This document shows, piece by piece, positions 1 through 4,723 of a stretch of DNA of 5,480 nt. A model generated the notes under the pieces. That model was given only the letters and a program-made list of their open reading frames with translations. It did no database searches and had not been told where the DNA came from. The translations under genes were made by a program, and so were the position numbers. The first letter of the stretch is position 1. The number at the start of each line of letters is the position of its first letter. Source of the DNA: Halanaerobiales bacterium (GTDB lineage Bacteria; Bacillota_F; Halanaerobiia; Halanaerobiales; DTU029); the NCBI GenBank assembly GCA_016278415.1, contig JADQBV010000440.1, positions 1 through 5,480 on the forward strand, written 5' to 3'.

Positions 1-25
1 TCCAGAATGCACTTTATTTCAAAGA

Positions 26-33
26 AGGAGAGG
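26..33 (+). promoter_or_regulatory. Ribosome binding site that sets the thrC start
   Basis: AGGAGAGG lies 9 bases before the ATG at 43. An in-frame ATG also exists at 7, but it has almost no upstream sequence in the window, and starting there would add 12 residues (MHFISKKERIEY) not expected before the usual N-terminal MKYISTRG of threonine synthase. The Shine-Dalgarno would itself be translated in that longer form, so 43 is preferred. Confidence 0.8.
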
Positions 34-42
34 ATTGAGTAT

Positions 43-1536
43 ATGAAATATATTAGTACACGAGGTAATTATGATAAGGTAGAAGCTGCAGAGGCAATTA
101 GAACAGGAATGGTTCCTACAGGTGGTCTATTCGTTCCAGAAAGTATTCCTGAAATTAGCCTAGATAAGATAAATGATATGAAAGATAAAACTTATCAAGA
201 AATAGCATTAAGTGTAATAGAAAAGTTTCTTACTGATTATAGTAAGGAAGAATTAGAGGAGTCCATAAATGCTGCCTATAATGAAAATAATTTTCCTGTA
301 GAAGAGGTAGCACCTATTATGAAATTAAGGGATAATCTATATATACTTGAATTATGGCATGGACCTACTGCTGCTTTCAAAGATATGGCTTTACAATTAA
401 TGCCCCAATTGTTAGTTAGGGCGATGAAGAAACTTGATACAGATAAAGAGGTTGTAATTTTAGTAGCTACATCAGGTGATACAGGAAAAGCTGCCTTAGA
501 GGGTTTCAAAGATGTAGAGGGAGTAAAAATAATTGTATTCTATCCTGCTGAGGGCGTTAGTAAGATACAGGAAGTTCAGATGACTACAACTACTGGAAAT
601 AATACTAGTGTTGTGGCTGTTGAGGGGAACTTTGATGACTGTCAGACAGCAGTTAAATCCATCTTTGCTGATCAGGAATTCAACAAGCAAATTAATCAAA
701 ATTCCTACCAATTTTCTTCTGCCAATTCAATAAATTGGGGTAGGTTGGTACCACAGATAGTCTATTATTTCTCAACATATTCTTATCTATTAAAAGAACA
801 GCTGATTAAAGCAGGTGATAAGATCAATGTATCTGTACCTACAGGTAATTTTGGTAATATCCTGGCAGCCTATTATGCCTATAAAATGGGGTTACCAATA
901 AATAAGTTTATCTGTGCATCTAATGATAATAAGGTACTTACAGACTTTCTTGCTAATGGTGTATATGATGCCAATCGTGATTTTAAGAGGACGATAAGCC
1001 CTTCAATGGATATACTTATATCTTCAAATCTGGAACGTTTCCTTTTTGAAATAACAGATCATAATTCAGATAAAATTAATAAATGGTACAATGATTTAAA
1101 GGAGAATGGCAGTTTTAAAGTTGATGAACAGACACTTAGAAAAATGAAATCAATTTTTGTAGGTAATTATACTACTGAGAAAGAGGCCAGATTGACAATA
1201 GCGGATATTTTCAAAGAACATAAATATGCAGTTGACCCACATACTGCTGTTGGTGTAGATGTATATCAGAAGTATTATCAGCAAGAAAATGATGAAACTA
1301 TTACTATAGTTGATTCTACTGCCAATCCATATAAGTTTGCAGAAGCAGTATTAGATTCCATAAGTCATACTGATGATGATAACAATCAATATGAAAACCT
1401 TAATATTTTACAAGAAATCACTGGTATGAAGATACACCGTGCTTTACAAAATTTAGATGATAAAGAAATAAGACATAAGAGAAAGTGTTCTAGTGATTCT
1501 ATTAGAAAAGAAATATTAGATATTCTAGGTATCTAA
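43..1536 (+). CDS. thrC: Threonine synthase
   Basis: The product (497 residues from the ATG at 43) is a PLP enzyme that converts O-phospho-L-homoserine and water to L-threonine and phosphate, the last step of threonine synthesis, in the cytosol. Visible family motifs, in order: N-terminal MKYISTRG; PTGGLFVPE near residues 26-34; the PLP-lysine segment HGPTAAFKDMALQ, with Lys113 the expected Schiff-base lysine; ATSGDTGKAALEGF, which cradles the cofactor phosphate; SANSINWGRLVPQ; VPTGNFGN; DPHTAVGV; and STANPYKFAEAV near the C-terminus. The length fits the long threonine synthase class, and the frame is intact. It has its own strong ribosome binding site, which probably lies in or at the end of an upstream gene, so it is likely distal in a threonine operon. 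A terminator follows at 1685-1716. No functional link to the ars genes downstream is evident. Confidence 0.96.
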   Translation: MKYISTRGNYDKVEAAEAIRTGMVPTGGLFVPESIPEISLDKINDMKDKTYQEIALSVIEKFLTDYSKEELEESINAAYNENNFPVEEVAPIMKLRDNLYILELWHGPTAAFKDMALQLMPQLLVRAMKKLDTDKEVVILVATSGDTGKAALEGFKDVEGVKIIVFYPAEGVSKIQEVQMTTTTGNNTSVVAVEGNFDDCQTAVKSIFADQEFNKQINQNSYQFSSANSINWGRLVPQIVYYFSTYSYLLKEQLIKAGDKINVSVPTGNFGNILAAYYAYKMGLPINKFICASNDNKVLTDFLANGVYDANRDFKRTISPSMDILISSNLERFLFEITDHNSDKINKWYNDLKENGSFKVDEQTLRKMKSIFVGNYTTEKEARLTIADIFKEHKYAVDPHTAVGVDVYQKYYQQENDETITIVDSTANPYKFAEAVLDSISHTDDDNNQYENLNILQEITGMKIHRALQNLDDKEIRHKRKCSSDSIRKEILDILGI

Positions 1537-1547
1537 TGATATAAAAA

Positions 1548-1571
1548 GAAGGATATCAGCAGATATTCTTT
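1548..1571 (+). other. Imperfect hairpin just after thrC
   Basis: Arms GAAGGATATC (1548-1557) and GATATTCTTT (1562-1571) pair over 10 bp with two G-U wobbles around the loop AGCA. It begins 11 bases after the thrC stop codon. The bases that follow (CTAGTATCTAG) are not a U-run, so it is more likely an mRNA 3'-end stabilising fold or a weak terminator than a proper one. Confidence 0.35.
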
Positions 1572-1605
1572 CTAGTATCTAGAGATAAAAGTTTTAACTA
1601 AAACA

Positions 1606-1632
1606 ATTAAGATAAAAGCATTAAGATAAAAG
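1606..1632 (+). repeat. Tandem 13-bp direct repeat downstream of thrC
   Basis: ATTAAGATAAAAG occurs at 1606-1618 and again at 1620-1632, a period of 14 bases. A shorter copy, AGATAAAAG, is at 1583-1591. The repeats are exact but AT-rich. They could be slippage products or a protein-binding site; nothing in the sequence says which. Confidence 0.5.
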
Positions 1633-1644
1633 TATAACCGAGGC

Positions 1645-1665
1645 ATGATGTAGATTTTACATCAT
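1645..1665. other. Perfect 8-bp hairpin / inverted repeat
   Basis: ATGATGTA (1645-1652) and TACATCAT (1658-1665) are exact reverse complements around the 5-base loop GATTT. No U-run follows; the next hairpin, 20 bases on, looks like the real terminator. It could stabilise the thrC mRNA end or be a DNA operator. The role is unknown. Confidence 0.4.
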
Positions 1666-1684
1666 TAGTATAGAAAATATAATT

Positions 1685-1716
1685 GCCCTCCTTAAGTCAT
1701 TGGGAGGGTTATTTCT
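1685..1716 (+). terminator. Probable Rho-independent terminator of thrC
   Basis: CCCTCC (1686-1691) pairs with GGAGGG (1703-1708), a 6-bp nearly all-GC stem that stands out in this AT-rich region. It is extended by G-U pairs at both ends and by A/T pairs beyond one mismatch. The tail TTATTTCTATT is U-rich though interrupted. It sits 149 bases after the thrC stop and about 80 bases before the ars promoter, so it separates the two transcription units. Confidence 0.65.
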
Positions 1717-1794
1717 ATTAAAAGCCAATAAATCTATCCTTATATCTTTTTAAGGGAAATTTTCAGAAAAAGATTGAATAAAAAGTAATAGTAC

Positions 1795-1823
1795 TTGACA
1801 TAAATAGAATAATAAAATATAAT
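1795..1823 (+). promoter_or_regulatory. Consensus sigma-A promoter of the ars operon
   Basis: A perfect -35 box TTGACA (1795-1800), a 17-base spacer and a perfect -10 box TATAAT (1818-1823) form a textbook housekeeping promoter 50 bases upstream of the arsR ATG. Transcription should begin near 1830. Such a strong promoter needs tight repression, which fits an autoregulated arsR directly downstream. Confidence 0.9.
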
Positions 1824-1825
1824 AC

Positions 1826-1845
1826 ATATGAGTAAAATCGAATAT
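1826..1845. promoter_or_regulatory. Possible ArsR operator
   Basis: This 20-base segment just after the -10 box is an imperfect dyad of form ATATnnG...CnnATAT, covering the expected transcription start. ArsR/SmtB repressors bind AT-rich imperfect dyads overlapping their own promoters, so position and symmetry fit. The symmetry is weak (5 of 10 pairs) and AT-rich DNA produces such dyads by chance. The assignment is inference. Confidence 0.35.
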
Positions 1846-1873
1846 ATAAATATGAAAGTGGGGTATTTTTATA

Positions 1874-2236
1874 ATGGATTTGGTAGAAGTATTAAAAGCC
1901 CTCTCCCATGAAAATCGAATTAGGATAATTAACTTATTAAGACAGCAGGAGTTATGTGTCTGTGAATTAGAAAATATAATGGGAGTTAATCAATCAAACG
2001 CCTCAAGGCATTTAAGTAAACTAAAACAAGAGAATCTTATTAAAGCTGAACAAAAGGCTCAATGGGTTTATTATAGTATCAATGAAGATTTATTTTCTGA
2101 ACATAGCTTTTTGCAAAATATTTTAGATAAGGAACTTGATTCTCTAGCTATCTGCCGTAAAGATAACCAAAGACTCAAAGAATATCAATCTAGTGAAATC
2201 ACTTGTGAAGAGTTGGCTGAAAGCAATCTTTTTTAA
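1874..2236 (+). CDS. arsR: ArsR-family arsenite-responsive repressor
   Basis: This 120-residue protein is a winged-helix repressor of the ArsR/SmtB family. It binds the ars promoter as a dimer and lets go when As(III) or Sb(III) binds its cysteines. Visible are the N-terminal helix LKALSHENRIRIINLL (residues 7-22), the inducer motif ELCVCEL with Cys28 and Cys30, the recognition helix VNQSNASRHLSKLKQ (38-52) and the wing KAEQKAQWVYYSI (57-69). The E. coli-type motif ELCVCDLC has a third Cys; here that position is Glu33, so Cys94 or Cys111 in the C-terminal extension may complete the site. The ATG at 1874 has only a modest GTGGGG ribosome binding site (1858-1863), which may keep repressor levels low. 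It is the first gene after the consensus promoter, followed by a 209-base gap and then acr3. Confidence 0.93.
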   Translation: MDLVEVLKALSHENRIRIINLLRQQELCVCELENIMGVNQSNASRHLSKLKQENLIKAEQKAQWVYYSINEDLFSEHSFLQNILDKELDSLAICRKDNQRLKEYQSSEITCEELAESNLF

Positions 2237-2238
2237 TG

Positions 2239-2264
2239 TATAATATAATAAAATATATAATACA
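2239..2264 (+). promoter_or_regulatory. Promoter-like repeat between arsR and acr3
   Basis: Bases 2245-2264 repeat the -10 region of the ars promoter (1809-1826) almost exactly: ATAATAAAATAT, then TATAATACA, differing by one inserted AT. TATAAT occurs at 2239-2244 (preceded by TG with no base between) and at 2256-2261. No good -35 box lies at the right distance from either (TTAATG at 2233-2238 matches TTGACA at 3 of 6). It may be a weak second promoter for acr3-arsC, or a chance AT-rich match. Confidence 0.3.
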
Positions 2265-2445
2265 AGCAGTATCGACTAAATAATACTAATATTATTAATT
2301 ACTTTCATTAGCATAGAATAGTTTATATTAAATAATGGAAGCTAGCAGGCAGTAAATCTCCGTATGGATATATTTAATATGTAAAAGAACGTCTATAGAT
2401 TAACTTATTTTATTCTTACTTAAATAATGAAAAGAGGGATTAATT

Positions 2446-3510
2446 ATGACAGAGGAAGTAAAATCAAATGATTTAGGATTTTTTGAAAGATATCTAACAT
2501 TATGGGTTGGAATTTGTATTGTAGTAGGTGTTTTAATTGGTAGGCTTTGGCCAGCTTTTCCCAATACTTTAAGTCAGTGGGAATATGCACAGGTATCGAT
2601 ACCTGTTGCTATTTTGATCTGGTTTATGATCTACCCAATGATGGTTCAAATTGATTTTGGAAGTATTTTGAATGCAGGGAAAAGGCCGAAAGGCTTAACT
2701 GTAACCCTTGTTACTAACTGGTTGATCAAACCATTCACCATGTATTTTTTCGCCTGGCTGTTTATAAGGGTCATCTTCAGTAACTTTATACCAGATGTCC
2801 TTGGGCAACAATATTTAGCAGGTGCTATCTTACTGGGCGCTGCACCCTGTACAGCTATGGTCTTTGTCTGGAGTTATCTAACCAAAGGAGATCCAGGATA
2901 TACCCTGGTTCAGGTTGCTGTAAATGATCTTGTGTTAATTTTTGCTTATGCACCAATTGTTATGTTTTTATTGGGACTAAGTGAATTAATAGTTCCCTGG
3001 GATACTATCTTACTTTCAGTATTTCTATATATTGTAATACCATTAATAGCTGGATACCTTTCCCGAAGATATTTAATAAAGAACAAAGGAATAACCTGGT
3101 TTGAGAATGTATTCCTGCAAAAATTAAGTAATTTTACTATAATAGGATTATTATTGACATTAGTAATTTTATTTTCATTTCAGGGTGATGTAATAATTAA
3201 TAATCCATTTCATATATTATTGATTGCTATTCCCTTAACTATTCAAACTATCTTTATATTTGCTATAGCCTATGGTTGGTCTAAGGCCTGGAAGATAGAA
3301 CATTCAGTGGCTGCACCAGCAGCTATGATTGGTGCCAGTAACTTTTTTGAACTAGCAGTTGCTACTGCTATCTCTATCTTTGGTCTAAGTTCCGGTGCTG
3401 CACTGGCAACAGTAGTTGGAGTATTAGTTGAGGTCCCTATAATGCTGGGCTTAGTTGCCATAGCAAATCGTACTAGGCATTGGTTTCCCGCTAAAAGTAA
3501 AAGCAATTAG
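2446..3510 (+). CDS. acr3: Acr3-family arsenite efflux permease
   Basis: This 354-residue integral membrane protein exports As(III) from the cytosol, probably as an arsenite/proton antiporter that needs no ATPase. It belongs to the Acr3 (ACR3/ArsB-3) branch of the BART transporters and is unrelated to E. coli ArsB. About ten hydrophobic segments run from residue 18 to 340. The family hallmark LGAAPCTAMVFVWSYLTKGDP (130-150) carries the essential cysteine, here Cys135. WFMIYPMMVQIDF (59-71), the loop NWLIKPFTM (91-99) and IGASNFFELAVATAI (295-309), with conserved Glu302, are also typical. The length is normal. The ribosome binding site AGAGGG (2433-2438) lies 7 bases before the ATG. arsC follows after 79 bases, consistent with co-transcription from the arsR promoter or from a weak internal one. 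No arsA-like ATPase is present. Confidence 0.95.
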   Translation: MTEEVKSNDLGFFERYLTLWVGICIVVGVLIGRLWPAFPNTLSQWEYAQVSIPVAILIWFMIYPMMVQIDFGSILNAGKRPKGLTVTLVTNWLIKPFTMYFFAWLFIRVIFSNFIPDVLGQQYLAGAILLGAAPCTAMVFVWSYLTKGDPGYTLVQVAVNDLVLIFAYAPIVMFLLGLSELIVPWDTILLSVFLYIVIPLIAGYLSRRYLIKNKGITWFENVFLQKLSNFTIIGLLLTLVILFSFQGDVIINNPFHILLIAIPLTIQTIFIFAIAYGWSKAWKIEHSVAAPAAMIGASNFFELAVATAISIFGLSSGAALATVVGVLVEVPIMLGLVAIANRTRHWFPAKSKSN

Positions 3511-3540
3511 TAGATTAGGGAATACATGTAGATTTTGAGG

Positions 3541-3568
3541 TAATATAAAATAATCTAATATAAAATAA
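3541..3568 (+). repeat. 13-bp direct repeat upstream of arsC
   Basis: TAATATAAAATAA is exact at 3541-3553 and 3556-3568 (period 15), ending just before the arsC ribosome binding site. It is entirely A/T, so slippage or chance is a fair explanation. An unstructured A/T-rich leader can also enhance translation. Confidence 0.4.
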
Positions 3569-3574
3569 AAAATG

Positions 3575-3581
3575 AGGAGAG
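3575..3581 (+). promoter_or_regulatory. Ribosome binding site that sets the arsC start
   Basis: AGGAGAG lies 8 bases before the ATG at 3590. A second in-frame ATG at 3572 overlaps this site and would add only MRRDLE, which is the ribosome binding site read as codons. The start at 3590 puts the catalytic Cys at residue 9, as expected for this family. Confidence 0.85.
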
Positions 3582-3589
3582 ATTTAGAA

Positions 3590-3991
3590 ATGAAATATAA
3601 AGTTGCATTTGTTTGTATTGGTAATTCCTGTCGTAGTCAGATAGCCGAAGGATTTGCTAAAAAATATGGTAATGATGTCCTGGAAGTATATAGTGCAGGA
3701 ACTGATCCTGCAGATCAGGTAAAACCAAATGCTGTAGAGGCAATGAAAGAGCTAGGAATCGACATAAGTGATCAATATCCAAAGCTATTGGAAGATATAC
3801 CTGCTGAATTGGATGTCTTGATAACAATGGGTTGTGGAGTAGAATGTCCATATGTACCTTGTAAAATGAGGGAAGATTGGGGACTTGATGATCCAGTAGG
3901 AAAGCCTATGGAGGTTTTTAGAGAGACTCGAAAAGTTATTGAAGGTAAGGTTAAGGAACTAATAGAAAAGGCCAGAAATAATGAGATTTAG
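3590..3991 (+). CDS. arsC: Thiol-dependent arsenate reductase (low-molecular-weight phosphatase fold)
   Basis: The product (133 residues) reduces arsenate to arsenite, the form that Acr3 can export. The phosphatase P-loop CIGNSCRS (residues 9-16) gives the CX5R anion-binding site with nucleophile Cys9 and Arg15; Cys14 is typical of the arsenate reductase subgroup. EDWGLDDPVGK (95-105) holds the general-acid Asp (about Asp101). The redox segment is TMGCGVECPYVPC (79-91) with Cys82, Cys86 and Cys91. In the well-studied S. aureus and B. subtilis enzymes, Cys82 and Cys89 form the shuttle that is recycled by thioredoxin. Here Cys82 is clear, but its partner could be Cys86 or Cys91. A plain tyrosine phosphatase is unlikely given these cysteines and the acr3 neighbour. 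It lies 79 bases after acr3 and has a strong ribosome binding site. Confidence 0.93.
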   Translation: MKYKVAFVCIGNSCRSQIAEGFAKKYGNDVLEVYSAGTDPADQVKPNAVEAMKELGIDISDQYPKLLEDIPAELDVLITMGCGVECPYVPCKMREDWGLDDPVGKPMEVFRETRKVIEGKVKELIEKARNNEI

Positions 3992-4022
3992 TTAAGAAGT
4001 TTAGAGATTATTATGTTATAAT
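3992..4022 (+). promoter_or_regulatory. Possible separate promoter for the small Met/Cys-rich gene
   Basis: TGTTATAAT (4014-4022) is an extended -10 element (TGn followed by a perfect TATAAT), starting 23 bases after the arsC stop. A poor -35, TTAAGA (3992-3997), would sit 19 bases upstream, but extended -10 promoters can manage without one. Transcription would begin near 4029, about 90 bases before the ATG at 4118, allowing the small protein to be made in excess of the other ars products. Confidence 0.45.
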
Positions 4023-4054
4023 AGTTACTCAAATGATAGTGTAAGATATTTTAA

Positions 4055-4092
4055 AAACATAAGTTATTAAGATAACATTCAAACATAAATTA
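4055..4092 (+). repeat. Imperfect direct repeat and small hairpin in the leader of the small gene
   Basis: AAACATAAGTTA (4055-4066) and AAACATAAATTA (4081-4092) match at 11 of 12 bases with a 26-base period. Between them GTTAT (4063-4067) and ATAAC (4072-4076) form a 5-bp hairpin with loop TAAG. The function is unknown; binding of a regulator or chance in AT-rich DNA are both possible. Confidence 0.3.
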
Positions 4093-4117
4093 GTAAAATG
4101 AAAAGGAGAATATAATT

Positions 4118-4366
4118 ATGGAAGAACTAAAAGAAAATTTTTCAAATTTGAGCGAAGAGGATAAACTTGCATTTTGTCAAGAAATCATGCCAGAGATTTG
4201 CCAAATGTTCAAAAAGAATCCACAGAAAATGATGCAGGAAATGATGCCTATTGTTAAGGAATTGATAGAAAAAGAAGAATTAGATATGATGCAACTGATG
4301 GGTATGATGATGTCACAAAATGATGCTGATTGTTGTGCTGAGGCGAGCTCAGATGGTTGTTGTTAG
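4118..4366 (+). CDS. Small Met/Cys-rich protein with C-terminal CC pairs, in the ars cluster
   Basis: I do not recognise a named family for this 82-residue acidic protein. It has 13 Met and 6 Cys. Residues 1-66 look helical and amphipathic: Cys20 and Cys28 lie in LAFCQEIMPEICQMF, followed by Met-rich stretches (KMMQEMMP, 37-44; DMMQLMGMMM, 56-65). The tail, residues 69-82, is DADCCAEASSDGCC, with vicinal pairs Cys72-Cys73 and Cys81-Cys82, and the protein ends on the last pair. There is no signal peptide or membrane segment. The ribosome binding site AAGGAG (4103-4108) is strong and 9 bases from the ATG, so it is certainly meant to be translated. It is the last gene before the ars terminator. 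Vicinal thiols bind As(III), so an arsenite-binding chaperone or sink is a fair inference, loosely like ArsD, which also uses CC pairs; there is no overall ArsD resemblance. Another soft-metal role is possible. Confidence 0.85.
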   Translation: MEELKENFSNLSEEDKLAFCQEIMPEICQMFKKNPQKMMQEMMPIVKELIEKEELDMMQLMGMMMSQNDADCCAEASSDGCC

Positions 4367-4376
4367 TCCGAAACAC

Positions 4377-4402
4377 TTGGGGCAAGCCATTTGGCTTACC
4401 AA
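4377..4402 (+). other. Imperfect hairpin just after the small gene
   Basis: TTGG (4377-4380) pairs with CCAA (4399-4402) and AAGCC (4384-4388) with GGCTT (4393-4397) around the loop ATTT, with an internal loop (GGC against A). It starts 11 bases after the stop codon. No U-run follows, so it is probably a 3'-stabilising fold or a weak terminator ahead of the strong one at 4477-4542. Confidence 0.4.
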
Positions 4403-4476
4403 TAAATTCTATAACTAAGATATATAAAATATGCAAATACTTATAAAAGGCAAATCCTTATCCTTGAATTGATATT

Positions 4477-4542
4477 ATACTTCCAAAGTAGACAGTCTAA
4501 TTAATTTTCATAGGCTATCTACTTGGAGGTATTTTTTATTTT
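4477..4542 (+). terminator. Strong Rho-independent terminator of the ars cluster
   Basis: Arms 4477-4499 and 4511-4532 pair over about 21 bp (19 Watson-Crick plus 2 G-U) with one bulged A (4487) and one C-A mismatch (4493/4517), around an 11-base loop. The 3' arm runs straight into TTTTTTATTTT (4532-4542). The stem is much longer than a typical terminator. The opposite strand has no U-run at its end, so it acts on + strand transcripts only and isolates the ABC exporter genes. Confidence 0.92.
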
Positions 4543-4550
4543 GATCTAAA

Positions 4551-4599
4551 GATTAAACACTTGACTTTTTTTTACTTTAGTATTAAACTATTATTAAAC
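4551..4599 (+). repeat. Three ATTAAAC repeats around the ABC promoter
   Basis: ATTAAAC is exact at 4552-4558, 4582-4588 and 4593-4599, on the same strand, with start-to-start spacing of 30 and 11 bases. These are close to whole turns of the helix, so a bound protein could sit on one face. The copies flank the -35 box at 4561-4566 and overlap the presumed -10. This suggests an operator array, but the motif is short and AT-rich. Confidence 0.4.
4561..4589 (+). promoter_or_regulatory. Probable promoter of the ABC exporter genes
   Basis: TTGACT (4561-4566) matches the -35 consensus at 5 of 6. A 17-base spacer leads to TAAACT (4584-4589), a 4 of 6 match to TATAAT. It lies right after the ars terminator and about 130 bases before the likely start codon, which implies a long leader. 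The weak -10 suggests dependence on an activator or low basal output. Confidence 0.5.
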
Positions 4600-4600
4600 G

Positions 4601-4618
4601 ATTAGGCAAATGTCTAAT
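4601..4618. promoter_or_regulatory. 18-bp dyad in the ABC gene leader (operator or leader hairpin)
   Basis: ATTAGGC (4601-4607) and GTCTAAT (4612-4618) are inverted repeats with one G-T pair around AAAT; 14 of 18 positions are symmetric. It starts 12 bases past the presumed -10, where a repressor site would block transcription. As RNA it would be a 7-bp hairpin followed by U-rich runs at 4624-4628 and 4632-4639, so attenuation is an alternative, though it lies very near the presumed transcript start. Confidence 0.4.
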
Positions 4619-4723
4619 TACTATTTTTGTATTTTTTTTGGCTGACCTTATTCAGTTATTCTAAGACTGAGAACTACGAGTATATTGTCGTTAGTGGCAT
4701 ATATTAAAAATAATTTAAAGGGT

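Noticed and set aside
1..46. Possible end of a gene upstream of thrC
   Set aside because: Two frames are open from base 1: one ends at TGA 36-38 (QNALYFKEGED) and one at TGA 44-46, overlapping the thrC ATG. Both are too short to choose between or to identify, so no CDS is annotated, although an upstream operon gene is likely.
276..711. Two minus-strand open frames inside thrC
   Set aside because: Both lie wholly opposite the conserved thrC coding sequence, match no recognisable protein, and are antisense shadows of its codon pattern.
2392..2399. TCTATAGA palindrome and GCTAGC (2341-2346) before acr3
   Set aside because: Short perfect palindromes of 6-8 bases are common by chance, and they do not form a larger symmetric site with their flanks.
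3270..3506. Minus-strand open frame opposite the acr3 3' end (and similar ones opposite arsC and the small gene)
   Set aside because: They overlap well-supported genes on the other strand and show no domain or credible start signal.
3526..3536. ATGTAGATTTT shared by 1648-1658 and 3526-3536
   Set aside because: An 11-mer match of this AT-rich kind is expected by chance in a window of this size, and the second copy lacks the inverted arm that makes the first a hairpin.
4300..4440. Selenoprotein reading of the Cys-rich tail
   Set aside because: The gene ends in TAG and has no in-frame TGA. The hairpin at 4377-4402 lies past the stop and is better seen as a 3' fold than as a selenocysteine insertion element.
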